A DNA stretch of 64,000 nucleotides. Origin: Methylophilus sp. Leaf416. GTDB lineage: Bacteria > Pseudomonadota > Gammaproteobacteria > Burkholderiales > Methylophilaceae. The first letter of the stretch is position 1. Every line of letters starts with the position of its first letter. A program made the translations under genes and the position numbers. The stretch spans positions 62,001 through 126,000 of the forward strand of contig NZ_LMQS01000002.1 of NCBI RefSeq assembly GCF_001424665.1, given 5' to 3'. The notes below the pieces were generated by a model that saw nothing but the letters and a program-made list of their open reading frames with translations, was not told the origin of the DNA and searched no databases. This document shows, piece after piece, positions 17,528 through 25,999 of this stretch.

Positions 17528-18835
17528 ATGTTCAGCCAATTAAAAAAAATAGTGTCATCGATTCAACTTAGTGATGTTCATGCCTGGCTGGGCAGATTCA
17601 TTATCTGGTCGGCCGCTGCTGCCACAGGTCTTGTGATCGTTCTTTTTGCAAAGGCTACCGAGAAAGCAATCTCATTTTTTGAGGGGATTCAATCCGAGAT
17701 TTGGTGGGTACCTATTTTGATGATGCCTGTGGTAGGCATTTTCATTATATGGGTTACCAGGACCTGGTTTAAAGGAGCTTCCGGTAGTGGCATCCCGCAA
17801 ACGATGGCGGCTTTAAATCATGATGAACACCAGCCTATCAGTCATTTGATATCCATAAAGATAGCCATTGCTAAATTCTTCCTTGTCACATTGGGGCTTG
17901 CCGCGGGGTTTTCGGCAGGGAGAGAGGGGCCATCTGTGCAGGTCGGCGCAAGTATCATGCACAGCTTTCGAAGATTCTTGCCGGCAAGCTTCACCATAGA
18001 CCCTAAACACCTGATACTTGCTGGCGGTGCAGCGGGCATTTCAGCCGCTTTTAATACGCCATTGGCAGGGATTGTTTTTGCCATTGAAGAGTTAAGCCGT
18101 AAATTCGAACAAAAAACCAATGGCGTCATGATTACAGCGATTGTGCTAGCCGGGCTGGTTTCTATATCTATTCAAGGTAATTACACTTACTTTGGTCATC
18201 TGAATGTGGGCATCATCAATAAGGATATTTTGCTGCCGGTACTGATCTGCGGTCTGGTTTGTGGGGTAACCGGCGGTATTTTCAGTAAGGTTCTGATCGA
18301 ATTTTCAGATAATCTGCCCGGTAAAGTCACGACCTTTCGCACGAACCACCCCTATTACTGGACAGGGTTTTGCGCTTTGTTGGTGGCAGGGCTTGGCATT
18401 GTGAGTCACGGTGCGGCGAATGGCTCAGGATATTCGCTGACTAAAGCGATGCTGCATGGCTCAATCGATGAGACTTGGTACTATCCAGTGGTCAAGTACC
18501 TAGCCACTATTTTCACGTATTTAAGTGGCATTCCCGGAGGGATCTTTGCGCCAGCGCTTTCGATTGGGGCAGGCATAGGCTACGACCTTGCGAGTATCTT
18601 TCATTATGATGGAATGGTGATTGCGATGACCGCTTTATGTATGGCTGGCTTTCTGGCTGGTGTTACACAGGCACCCATTACCTCATTTATTATCGTGATG
18701 GAAATGATAGACGGGCACGAGATGGTCATCAGCCTGATGGCGGTTTCACTGATCGCCACCGCGACTTCGCGTGTATATAGTCGCCCGCTATATGCAGTGC
18801 TTTCTACCAAGTTTGCAAAAGGTGTGCAAACTTAG
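17528..18835 (+). CDS. ClC-family chloride channel/antiporter
   Basis: A 435-residue ClC protein. The chloride-site motifs are present: GSGIP (86-90), GREGP (131-135, with Glu133 as the gating glutamate) and GGIFAP near 340. The position equal to the proton glutamate of E. coli ClC is filled (FAIEELS, Glu187/188), which favours H+/Cl- exchange over a pure channel. There is no C-terminal CBS pair. It follows yccF closely. A role in acid response or in chloride/anion balance is likely from the family. Confidence 0.9.
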   Translation: MFSQLKKIVSSIQLSDVHAWLGRFIIWSAAAATGLVIVLFAKATEKAISFFEGIQSEIWWVPILMMPVVGIFIIWVTRTWFKGASGSGIPQTMAALNHDEHQPISHLISIKIAIAKFFLVTLGLAAGFSAGREGPSVQVGASIMHSFRRFLPASFTIDPKHLILAGGAAGISAAFNTPLAGIVFAIEELSRKFEQKTNGVMITAIVLAGLVSISIQGNYTYFGHLNVGIINKDILLPVLICGLVCGVTGGIFSKVLIEFSDNLPGKVTTFRTNHPYYWTGFCALLVAGLGIVSHGAANGSGYSLTKAMLHGSIDETWYYPVVKYLATIFTYLSGIPGGIFAPALSIGAGIGYDLASIFHYDGMVIAMTALCMAGFLAGVTQAPITSFIIVMEMIDGHEMVISLMAVSLIATATSRVYSRPLYAVLSTKFAKGVQT

Positions 18836-18865
18836 CGAAAGCTTAACTACGCTTGTAAGCGCCTG

Positions 18866-19966
18866 TCACTGTAATGAAGGACTTAGTGCACCTTCAGGAA
18901 GTCGCATTTTCAGCTCAGCATTTTTAGACAGATTCAACGTCATGGTTGGGAAAGCAAAGCTGACGTTCATGGATTCCAGTTCGCGCATCAGGTATAAATT
19001 GATTGCTTGTTGTATATCCATATATATGTTGTAACTGCTATCCAGCACGTAATAAACCACTTCAAAATCCAGTGAGCTAAGCCCAAATCCCTTAAAGTGG
19101 GCGCGGTCGAATCTGGTTTGGGATTGTGATGTGATTGCTTGCTTAACGATCTCCGGGATTTGTTCAACCACATCTGCTTTGGTCCCGTATGTAACGCGAA
19201 ACTCAAAAACCACTCGTCTTTCTGCCATGCGTTTGTAGTTATGAATGGTATTTTTAAGTAACTCAGTATTGCCACAGACAATCTGTTCGCCACTCAGGCT
19301 ACGAATATGCGTGGTCTTTAAACCAACGCGCTCTACCGTGCCGAGCACATCACCAAAAATAATAAAATCGCCGATCACAAACGGTTTATCCAAGCCGATC
19401 GCTAGCGATGCAAATAAATCACTGAGTATATTCTGCACGGCTAAGGCAACTGCCACCCCGCCCACGCCCAGACTGGCGACAAAAGCGGTGATATTCACGC
19501 CCATGTTTGCCAGAATACTTAGCAACGCAATTGACCATACAACCGTTTTGAAAATCCAGGAAAGCATCGTGGTCAGCACTGCATTTTCCGCTGAGCCATC
19601 GGTGGCGACCACTTTAGCTTTAGCCCATAGGCTGATTCCTTTGCTAAACCATATCGCTACCTGAATACCAATTACAAAGAAAGACAGATAATCCAGGCGA
19701 GTCACCCACTTGGCGTTCAACTCCAGGAAGTGCATGGCAAACAGCAATGAAAATAATGCAAACGTTAATTGATTGGTACTGCGCATTACCTCGATAACCA
19801 AATCACCCAGTTTTGTCGGGTTTGTTAAAGTAAATTTAGAGATTTTCTTAATGGTAAATTTCCGGATCAGCAGCAATCCCACATAGGTGATTGCGAAAAT
19901 CAGCAAGGTATAAAGCCACTCATTGATGGTGAAACTTAGAAATTTATATTGAAGCCAGCTATTCAT
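18866..19966 (-). CDS. MscS-family mechanosensitive channel
   Basis: A 366-residue channel with about five membrane spans. The pore helix is the last one (GVNITAFVASLGVGGVAVALAVQ), followed by the cytoplasmic beta domain starting at NILSDLFASLAIGLDKPFVIGD, IIFGDVLGTVERVGLKTTHIRS. MscS channels open on membrane tension to release solutes under osmotic downshock. It converges on the ClC gene with 30 bases between stops. No N-terminal periplasmic extension of the MscK type is seen. Confidence 0.9.
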   Translation of the reverse strand: MNSWLQYKFLSFTINEWLYTLLIFAITYVGLLLIRKFTIKKISKFTLTNPTKLGDLVIEVMRSTNQLTFALFSLLFAMHFLELNAKWVTRLDYLSFFVIGIQVAIWFSKGISLWAKAKVVATDGSAENAVLTTMLSWIFKTVVWSIALLSILANMGVNITAFVASLGVGGVAVALAVQNILSDLFASLAIGLDKPFVIGDFIIFGDVLGTVERVGLKTTHIRSLSGEQIVCGNTELLKNTIHNYKRMAERRVVFEFRVTYGTKADVVEQIPEIVKQAITSQSQTRFDRAHFKGFGLSSLDFEVVYYVLDSSYNIYMDIQQAINLYLMRELESMNVSFAFPTMTLNLSKNAELKMRLPEGALSPSLQ

Positions 19967-20126
19967 TTCTTTCCTTATATGAAAGGTTAATGATTAGTCA
20001 GGATGTTTATTTGAACTTACAGAAGAAGCAAACGAGGTTTTGAGAATTTCACAAACAGAAAAACTAACCATTACCCAACACAGAGAAAATAGGATAAAAA
20101 TGAGGTTTGATAGTTCAATAAAAAAT

Positions 20127-20861
20127 TCAGCGTTGTTGATAATAAATACGATGGCTATGGATGGCGGTTAAACACAATACCAGCCAGGCAATGGCTTCCA
20201 GAAATGCTGCCAGTACATCACTTAGATAATGCGCGCCTAGATACAGTCGGCTAAACGCAACCAGTACAATCATCGCAGAAGCGATCAGCAGAATAACTGC
20301 GGCTCCACTCCGCGAATGCGTTTTTGTAATCAGCAGTGCAGCCAATACGCCATAAAAAACCGTACTGGCAACGACATGCCCGCTGGGGAAACTGTAGGTA
20401 GTCAGCGTGATAAGTGGATTTTCAAATGATGGGCGCGCCCGGTGAAAAATTTGCTTGGCAAGCAGATTGAGCAGCATGCCTCCTTGCACAATTAACAAAA
20501 TCGACAAAGCTGCATACCAACGTTTTTTCCAGGCGAGCGTTAACGTTATTAAAGCGGCGACAGGGCTAATCACCCAAGGATCATGCAAGTTGGTAATGAT
20601 AAGCAGGCATTGAGTTAACAGTGGAGAGCCATGCTCATGCAACCATTGGGCAATTTCGATATCGACGACTGTCAACGTACCACCGCTGACAACATTGTTG
20701 GCAATAAAGCCAAATAGTGACCCTGTGAGCATCACCATTATGCCGCCGAGCGTTATATGGATGCGCAGTGATTGAGGGCGATCCATCACTCGACAACCCC
20801 AAACCACCAGCATAATAACGAGAGCGACGGACAGGATACTGCCAAGTAATATCCACGACAT
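20127..20861 (-). CDS. PAP2-family membrane phosphatase
   Basis: A 244-residue protein with about six spans and the three PAP2 motifs: KQIFHRARP, YSFPSGH and SRLYLGAHYLSD. The family dephosphorylates lipid phosphates such as phosphatidate, PGP or undecaprenyl pyrophosphate. It is the last gene of a three-gene unit after the lipid kinase and the metallophosphoesterase (30-base gap), which points to phospholipid or undecaprenyl-phosphate turnover. The exact lipid is not known. Confidence 0.85.
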   Translation of the reverse strand: MSWILLGSILSVALVIMLVVWGCRVMDRPQSLRIHITLGGIMVMLTGSLFGFIANNVVSGGTLTVVDIEIAQWLHEHGSPLLTQCLLIITNLHDPWVISPVAALITLTLAWKKRWYAALSILLIVQGGMLLNLLAKQIFHRARPSFENPLITLTTYSFPSGHVVASTVFYGVLAALLITKTHSRSGAAVILLIASAMIVLVAFSRLYLGAHYLSDVLAAFLEAIAWLVLCLTAIHSHRIYYQQR

Positions 20862-20891
20862 GGTCAGCGTTTAACCCTAGTTTGCATATCC

Positions 20892-21692
20892 CTAAGAAAG
20901 CTTCAATAGCTTGTTTTCTGCAATGATAAACCGGGAGGATGCTGCATCAAAATCCATCCGCTCCACTATGCAAGAACGTAGTGCTGAGTCATAGCGGATA
21001 AGATTCACTGAATTTGGCTTTTTTTCGCGTACCCGCTTCGATACGGCAGTACCCGCGGACACTATCCAGAGTGGGCGTGTGACATCCTGAAACTTTTCTT
21101 GCAGATTGCGGATGTAGGCTAGATGAATATGCCCACTTAAAATCAGGTCTGCCCCCGCCGCTGCCCAGGCCGCTATCGCCTTTTTGTGCCCATGCAGCAA
21201 ATTCTCTTTATCGCTTTCGCGCTCAACGTATACCGGCTGGTGCACAACGATGATACGTAACTGATTTGGTGATGCGCTCTGCAATTTTTGAGAGACACTT
21301 TCAATTTGTTGCCTGGAAACTTCACCATCCGCGTGACGCCAGGGCCGAGTGGTATTCACACCAATCACCTGTACATCCTGATTGGAAAATTGCGGCGCAA
21401 GCTCCCGACCAAATACGCGTCGGTAATTGCCATAGGGATTAAAAATACGCGCAAAAATATTAAACAGTGGAATGTCGTGATTGCCAGGAATCACCAGCTT
21501 AACCGACGCAGCCAATTGATCCAGAAAGCTGCGGGCGCTATCAAATTGTGCGGCACGTGCACGCTGTGTGACATCTCCGGACAGGATGGCGATATCAGGG
21601 CGTATTTCTTGCGCTAGCTGCAATAAAGCAGCCATTACTGGTGGTTGCTCGGTTCCAAAATGGGTGTCGGAAAGATGGAGGATCACACTCAT
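20892..21692 (-). CDS. calcineurin-like metallophosphoesterase
   Basis: A 266-residue enzyme with the five metal motifs of the family: LSDTHFG, LSGDVTQRA, VIPGNHDIP, VVHQPV and LSGHIHLAY. It resembles the cyclic-nucleotide phosphodiesterase/UDP-2,3-diacylglucosamine-hydrolase-like class. It begins inside the last codons of the lipid kinase gene (ATGA overlap) and is followed by a PAP2 phosphatase, so it probably works on a lipid-linked phosphodiester, but this is from context only. Confidence 0.85.
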   Translation of the reverse strand: MSVILHLSDTHFGTEQPPVMAALLQLAQEIRPDIAILSGDVTQRARAAQFDSARSFLDQLAASVKLVIPGNHDIPLFNIFARIFNPYGNYRRVFGRELAPQFSNQDVQVIGVNTTRPWRHADGEVSRQQIESVSQKLQSASPNQLRIIVVHQPVYVERESDKENLLHGHKKAIAAWAAAGADLILSGHIHLAYIRNLQEKFQDVTRPLWIVSAGTAVSKRVREKKPNSVNLIRYDSALRSCIVERMDFDAASSRFIIAENKLLKLS

Positions 21693-22705
21693 ACTTCGTT
21701 TCCTGACGATATATGGGCAACCAGTCGCAAGGGCTTGGGCCCGACTCGGAATGTCAAAGGCGGCTGCATGCGTGAAACTTCACCATCCATCGCCACCTTT
21801 ACAGAACGCTTGTGGCGGCGCAATAAGGGTTCAACCACCAGCTGACGACAGGCAAAGTGGGTGACATTCTGCGATTTGCTTAGCACGCCTAGCATACCGT
21901 GAAATGCCACCGCCACCCGTTCAGTTGCTGTCATAGGCGGGAGTGCAATAATGGCAAGTTGTCCATTTTGGACCTGTTCAGATTCGAGCTGCAGGCCGAT
22001 AGCCTCCAGCTGTATCGCGTTGTTGCCTACAAAGATTGTTGAAGCAGGCAGGACTTCCTCCCCGTTTTGCTGTTGCCCGCCGCTATGCTCAATGCGTAGC
22101 AGCATTTTGATATCACGCTTTAACAAGGTAAGAAAAGCCGCCACTTTGGCGACCGCGCGGTTACGGCCATGCTGCTGTTTAAACTCCTCCCGGTCTGCAA
22201 GTAGTTGCGGATAGAGCCCCAGGCTGGCATTCACCAGAAAAACCTCATCATTGAGTAGCCCCACCTGTATTTGCCGCTCACTACCAATACGCATGCCATC
22301 AATCAACGCTTTAGCGGCTAACGCCACATCCTGCGGTATGCCATTGTCACGCGCAAAGTAATTGAAGGTGCCTAGTGGCACTATGCCAAACGGCAATCCG
22401 GCAGCCAGCACCTTCTGTGCGACAAAACGTATGGTGCCATCCCCGCCCGCTGCGGCGACCACCCCATGACGATGACATGCCTGTTCCAATGCCTTGTTGG
22501 TCATTTCTGGCAGGTCTGAGCCGCGCTGGCATAAAAACAGCTCATAGGGCTGCTCAGCCTCGTGAAATATTTTTGCCAATTCATTGGCGACCGTCGCTGC
22601 ATCTTTTGCGCCGGAACCGGCGTTTAAGACGATAAATAGTGGAGGAAAATGATTGGATGGATTCTCTGCAGAATGCAGCGGTGGTTGCGGGAGTGAATTG
22701 TTCAT
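21689..22705 (-). CDS. diacylglycerol/sphingosine-type lipid kinase
   Basis: A 338-residue DAGK-catalytic-domain kinase. The nucleotide site is PLFIVLNAGSGAKDA at about 22-36, then AAAGGDGTIRFVA and FGIVPLGTFNYFARD, which are the core motifs of DgkB/YegS-type lipid kinases. The C-terminal half is the beta-sandwich domain. The residues before about 20 are Pro/Ser-rich and of no known use. It starts a three-gene operon with a metallophosphoesterase (4-base overlap) and a PAP2 phosphatase. Confidence 0.85.
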   Translation of the reverse strand: MNNSLPQPPLHSAENPSNHFPPLFIVLNAGSGAKDAATVANELAKIFHEAEQPYELFLCQRGSDLPEMTNKALEQACHRHGVVAAAGGDGTIRFVAQKVLAAGLPFGIVPLGTFNYFARDNGIPQDVALAAKALIDGMRIGSERQIQVGLLNDEVFLVNASLGLYPQLLADREEFKQQHGRNRAVAKVAAFLTLLKRDIKMLLRIEHSGGQQQNGEEVLPASTIFVGNNAIQLEAIGLQLESEQVQNGQLAIIALPPMTATERVAVAFHGMLGVLSKSQNVTHFACRQLVVEPLLRRHKRSVKVAMDGEVSRMQPPLTFRVGPKPLRLVAHISSGNEV

Positions 22706-22871
22706 ATGTTTAATACATAAAGATGTTCATGAAGTTTCACACCTTTTGCAGATTTAATCCATACAAAAAATAATTGTGTTAATCATTAACGAAATAATTA
22801 ATCATCTGAACATAAAATCTTTTAGGAAAATGCATGTATGCAATCTCGGCTTGAAGCGGCAGATCGTGGGC

Positions 22872-22916
22872 AAAAAAATCTCTCGCATCCTTAATCAAGC
22901 TAAGGATCACGAGAGG
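22872..22916 (-). terminator. terminator after the first DUF6232 gene
   Basis: On the minus strand CTCTCGTGATCCTTA, loop, TAAGGATGCGAGAG, then TTTTTTT. A long stem with one small internal loop. Confidence 0.85.
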
Positions 22917-22940
22917 CAGAGGAATCTAACTGGAAATTAC

Positions 22941-23324
22941 TTACACTTGCGCTGAGCTGCCACGCAAGGCAAGTGCGACATTCAAAGCTGTCAGCACGTT
23001 TTCAACATCTAAAATGTTATCGCCGATGACTGCCTGGATATTGCCAGCCAAAGTATGGATCACCACTGCATATTGTGGGGTGGCAAGCAGCCACATGACC
23101 GCACCATAGACCAATGAAAAGGTGCCGATCAAAGGTAAGTTACCATTACCAAAGAGCATTAGCAGACCGCCAATCAGGCAAACTTTAGCCATACGCAAGT
23201 TTGGGCTAAGCTTCTTCGATTCGACCGTTGTGACATGTTTGATGGGGATCGGTTTACCGTTAACAATAAACCGGCTGTTACTAACACTTATGCCGTGATG
23301 ACTGAAGTAAATGGACTCTTCCAT
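22941..23324 (-). CDS. DUF6232-family membrane protein (copy 1)
   Basis: A 127-residue protein: a soluble N-terminal strand region (YFSHHGISVSNSRFIVNGKPI), two hydrophobic spans at about 47-85, and a C-terminal segment (YAVVIHT, then DVENVLTALNVAL) that resembles a small PH-like strand and helix. It is a clear paralogue of the gene at 39233-39601, sharing the layout FFS/YFSH-GI-VSxxxFI, YAV-HT and the closing ALN-A. Function unknown; the family is often found near phage or defence genes, but nothing of that kind is seen here. Confidence 0.75.
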   Translation of the reverse strand: MEESIYFSHHGISVSNSRFIVNGKPIPIKHVTTVESKKLSPNLRMAKVCLIGGLLMLFGNGNLPLIGTFSLVYGAVMWLLATPQYAVVIHTLAGNIQAVIGDNILDVENVLTALNVALALRGSSAQV

Positions 23325-23494
23325 AAATTTACCTCTATCGTAGTGATAAAATGTGTTAACATTATATTACTATAAATATACAATAAATAACAATATATTT
23401 TAGTCCTTTAGTCTTAGTCAATGTGGGCCATTGTTGTAACACAATGCCCCTCATAGAATTCTCAGTGTCACCACTAACAACAATAAAGAAAAAT

Positions 23495-23650
23495 ATGTTT
23501 CAGAAATTGATTTTTATTACAGGCTTGCTCGCTACAGCAGCAGCTAATGCCGCTTCATCTACTAACTCTCCAGTGCCTGAACCAGAAAGCATTAGCCTGA
23601 TGCTGTTTGGCGTGGGACTGATTGGTGTGATTGTGTTTCGTCAGAAATAG
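23495..23650 (+). CDS. PEP-CTERM micro-protein with almost no mature domain
   Basis: A 51-residue protein that is a signal peptide (residues 1-19, ending TAAANA) joined by only about eight residues (ASSTNSPV) to a complete PEP-CTERM signal: PEPESISLMLFGVGLIGVIVF and RQK. If both ends are processed, fewer than a dozen residues would remain. It could be a remnant of a longer protein whose middle was lost, a decoy for exosortase, or a real micro-peptide. The ribosome site is poor (AATAAAGAAAAAT). An imperfect palindrome lies upstream at 23425-23449. Confidence 0.6.
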   Translation: MFQKLIFITGLLATAAANAASSTNSPVPEPESISLMLFGVGLIGVIVFRQK

Positions 23651-23810
23651 ACGAGTGTTTGAATAGTAGTTGCCAGTATCGCTTTAACCTTGCCTGGTAC
23701 GCTACCTGTGCCTCTTACTGAGAGCAATGACGGATTCCGAAATACAGTATTTCCAGAGCTCAACGCTGATACGCCACCAGCGAGCTATCAAAACTCCGTT
23801 TTTGCTGCAC

Positions 23811-23846
23811 AGTTTATAAGTGAACCTCAAGATTCACTTATAAACT
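23811..23846. repeat. perfect 14-bp inverted repeat between convergent genes
   Basis: AGTTTATAAGTGAA, an 8-base loop (CCTCAAGA), then TTCACTTATAAACT. It lies just after the stop of the hydrolase gene on the minus strand and downstream of the PEP-CTERM micro-gene. No T-run, so either a weak bidirectional terminator or an RNA-stabilising stem. Confidence 0.8.
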
Positions 23847-23854
23847 GAATTACC

Positions 23855-24733
23855 TTAATACGCACCTGCAGTTTGCAGAGAGAACCTTCCTGGTTTCTTG
23901 ATATGATTTGTGGACGTTACTTTCGGTTTTAAAAATGAATCAATTGCCGCAGCCAGGCGCGCAGGTTCATCGTACGGTAACCCATGCCCGACATCAGGAA
24001 TCAGCTTGTATTGCAAATCCGGGTTTAGGGCATGCAATTCGCGCGCTGTCTCGGCAGACACAATACCTTCGCTGCCAAGCACCAATAACGTCGGTACATA
24101 AATATTGCGGATCAGTTCGTCAAATTCGGGGTTAGGCGGAATCAGCACATCAAATGCGTTCTCGCTGGTCCGTAACCTTGCCTGCACAATGTATTCGATG
24201 ACCTCGGATGAGCGATAGCGGTACCTGGCTTTGGCTTCCCTGAATAACTCCTCTTTGGTCGACTTCAGCATCTGCCGGTGTTGCTCAACCATATCACTCT
24301 CGTACACGCGGTTTTGAAATTCAGGGCTGACAAACGTAGGGTCGGCCAGGATAATGCCGCTGACAGCGAAACCCAACCGGCTGGCAACCATTGCCGCCGT
24401 CATGCCGCCCATCGAGTGACCAAGCAGGTAGGGTGATTTAATATCCAGCGTCCTTATCAGCTCGATCACATCATTGGCATGGTCTTGATAGGTGTAGCCA
24501 TGCTGTGGCGCACTAGAATAACCATGGCCGCGTGCATCAGGCATGATGATGTCGAAGTGCTCTTCCAGCTCACGCGCCAATTGCGACCAGCACGCACCAC
24601 TGCCGGTCAAGCCATGCAGCGCGATTAGTGTAGGCTTGTCTGCGCCACCCGTTCTTAAATAGTGAATATTGATGCCGTTTGCGCGGCACATCGTATCCAT
24701 CCAGTTTGCAGAAATAATGTTTTTGCGTGTCAT
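23855..24733 (-). CDS. alpha/beta hydrolase
   Basis: A 292-residue alpha/beta hydrolase. The oxyanion region is ALHGLTGSG (38-46), the nucleophile elbow is LLGHSMGGM with Ser107, and the late GHGLP supplies the catalytic His. MPDARGHGYSS is typical of the family of esterases, lactonases and C-C hydrolases. Nothing reveals the substrate. It starts two bases after the stop of the UmuD-like gene, so expression must follow that promoter. A short tail after about residue 270 is basic and has no evident role. Confidence 0.8.
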   Translation of the reverse strand: MTRKNIISANWMDTMCRANGINIHYLRTGGADKPTLIALHGLTGSGACWSQLARELEEHFDIIMPDARGHGYSSAPQHGYTYQDHANDVIELIRTLDIKSPYLLGHSMGGMTAAMVASRLGFAVSGIILADPTFVSPEFQNRVYESDMVEQHRQMLKSTKEELFREAKARYRYRSSEVIEYIVQARLRTSENAFDVLIPPNPEFDELIRNIYVPTLLVLGSEGIVSAETARELHALNPDLQYKLIPDVGHGLPYDEPARLAAAIDSFLKPKVTSTNHIKKPGRFSLQTAGAY

Positions 24734-24735
24734 GA

Positions 24736-25356
24736 TTAAAACTTCCTGAAAGAACCGGTCACCACACCCCAGATTGCAAATTGCATTTTGCCCTGGATGA
24801 GGATAGGTTCATATTTACCTGAAGAGTTGGCCGGCAATAACTTGGGGTCGCCGTTCTTTTGTTTGGCTAAGGTTTTGATGGTGAATTCGCCATCAATCAT
24901 CGCCAGCACGATATCGCCTATCGATGCCTGTTTTCTTTTATTCACAATCGCTTTATCACCGGGCAACAACCCGGCCTCAATCATGGATTCGCCCTGGATA
25001 GTGACAAAAAAAGTATTGGCCGGGTCCTGGATCAAATAGCCATTCGGGTCCATGCGCGACTCTTCATCGCTATCAGCCGGAGATGGCAAACCGGCGGGCA
25101 CTTTGGACTGGTAGAGCGGCAAACTTAAACTATCCAGCGTTTCGGCTAACTGTGCAAATTCACCCACACTATCCAGATTGCCTTCCATCTGGCGCAGCCG
25201 TTGCTTCTTGGCATACGCCTCCAGAAAGCTGGCAATGACCGGCTTTTGACTGTCTGGCACACGGATAACGCTGGTGGCTTCCATGTAAGTACCGGTGCCA
25301 TGCTTGCGGCCTGAACCAGGTCTTTTGCCACCATTTTTCTTGTCTTCTTCACTCAT
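24736..25356 (-). CDS. UmuD-like S24 autoprotease with N-terminal DNA-binding-like extension
   Basis: A 206-residue protein. Residues 80-206 align by eye with UmuD: the cleavage dipeptide Ala88-Gly89 in KVPAGLPSPADSD, Ser124 in QGESMIEAG and Lys161 in GEFTIKTL. Distances of 36 from cleavage site to Ser and 37 from Ser to Lys equal those of E. coli UmuD (24/60/97). Residues 1-75 are extra: a GGKRPGSGRKHGTG arm, then a strand-helix (ATSVIRVPDSQKPVIASFLEAY) that looks like a ribbon-helix-helix DNA-binding unit. It therefore may be a self-cleaving repressor, like UmuDAb of Acinetobacter in principle. No umuC is adjacent; an alpha/beta hydrolase follows instead. Two palindromes sit directly before the ATG, and there is no Shine-Dalgarno. 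Confidence 0.8.
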   Translation of the reverse strand: MSEEDKKNGGKRPGSGRKHGTGTYMEATSVIRVPDSQKPVIASFLEAYAKKQRLRQMEGNLDSVGEFAQLAETLDSLSLPLYQSKVPAGLPSPADSDEESRMDPNGYLIQDPANTFFVTIQGESMIEAGLLPGDKAIVNKRKQASIGDIVLAMIDGEFTIKTLAKQKNGDPKLLPANSSGKYEPILIQGKMQFAIWGVVTGSFRKF

Positions 25357-25361
25357 GGATT

Positions 25362-25398
25362 TTATTGTAACAATAATCAGTTTTTATTGTAACAATAA
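25362..25398 (-). promoter_or_regulatory. tandem 15-bp operators over the UmuD-like gene promoter
   Basis: Two identical perfect palindromes, TTATTGT-N-ACAATAA, at 25362-25376 and 25384-25398, with centres 22 bp apart (two helical turns). On the minus strand the promoter-proximal copy contains TACAAT ending seven bases before the ATG, a suitable -10 for a leaderless transcript. The distal copy contains GTTACA, 18 bases upstream of that -10, a suitable -35. A dimer on either site would block polymerase. Confidence 0.75.
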
Positions 25399-25464
25399 TC
25401 AGATTAATTTTATGTAAATAGTTGAAGTGTGATGGTGCGGATAAATCGCAGTTCTTTTTAACTG

Positions 25465-25497
25465 GTCGCTAGCACCTTTATTTCAGGCGCTAGCGAC
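25465..25497 (-). terminator. terminator-like hairpin after the DsrE gene
   Basis: GTCGCTAGC, 15-base interior, GCTAGCGAC with further pairing inside (CCT/AGG). On the minus strand it is followed by CAGTTAAAAAG, so the T-run is poor. It lies 13 bases after the DsrE-gene stop. Confidence 0.6.
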
Positions 25498-25510
25498 AGA
25501 ATGGCACTGA

Positions 25511-25885
25511 TCAGAAATTGAAAATCGTGTAACCGTCGCTGGATAGCTGTGCGATGCTGGTCAAGCCGGACGTACCCGGCACACTGTTATCCGTTACCAG
25601 ATCGAAACCATGTTTTTCTGCCTCGTCCCTGGCACCAAACACATCCGCGCAGCCACATGAAACACCTGCGACCACATCAGACACTGCAGAATACAGTTGA
25701 TATAAAGGATGACCTACTTTGTTCAGGTGGCTGACCCAGCGTGTGCCGGTGCCCTGAAAATAAACTGCAACGTCTATGTTTTTCTGCTTGAAATCATAGG
25801 CGGCTGCCAGGCCATTGAAGGCGCGTCCCAACGCTTCTTCACCGCCGTGGGTGGGATCGGAAAAAATGATGATGGCTGCTTTCAT
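25511..25885 (-). CDS. DsrE/F-like family protein
   Basis: A 124-residue DsrE-fold protein (KAAIIIFSDPTHGGEEALGRAFNGLAAAYDF). The cysteine pair in VSCGCADVFGA (about residues 76-84) is in the region used for sulfur handling in DsrE/TusD-like proteins, though its exact catalytic position is uncertain. AGGAGAG lies before the start. It stands alone between the LysR gene and the UmuD-like gene and is not in an evident sulfur operon. Confidence 0.8.
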   Translation of the reverse strand: MKAAIIIFSDPTHGGEEALGRAFNGLAAAYDFKQKNIDVAVYFQGTGTRWVSHLNKVGHPLYQLYSAVSDVVAGVSCGCADVFGARDEAEKHGFDLVTDNSVPGTSGLTSIAQLSSDGYTIFNF

Positions 25886-25999
25886 GTTGCTCTCCTTTGT
25901 TCGGGTGATGTCTTGATTGACAGCCCGAATGTTAGAGATTGAAGGCAGTGGGAAAAACTATTTACGGTGAAATGGATTGTTTCGCCAGGCGCAATATCG

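Noticed and set aside
22777-22806. TTAATCAT direct repeat with period 19
   Set aside because: Short and AT-rich; expected by chance in this region.
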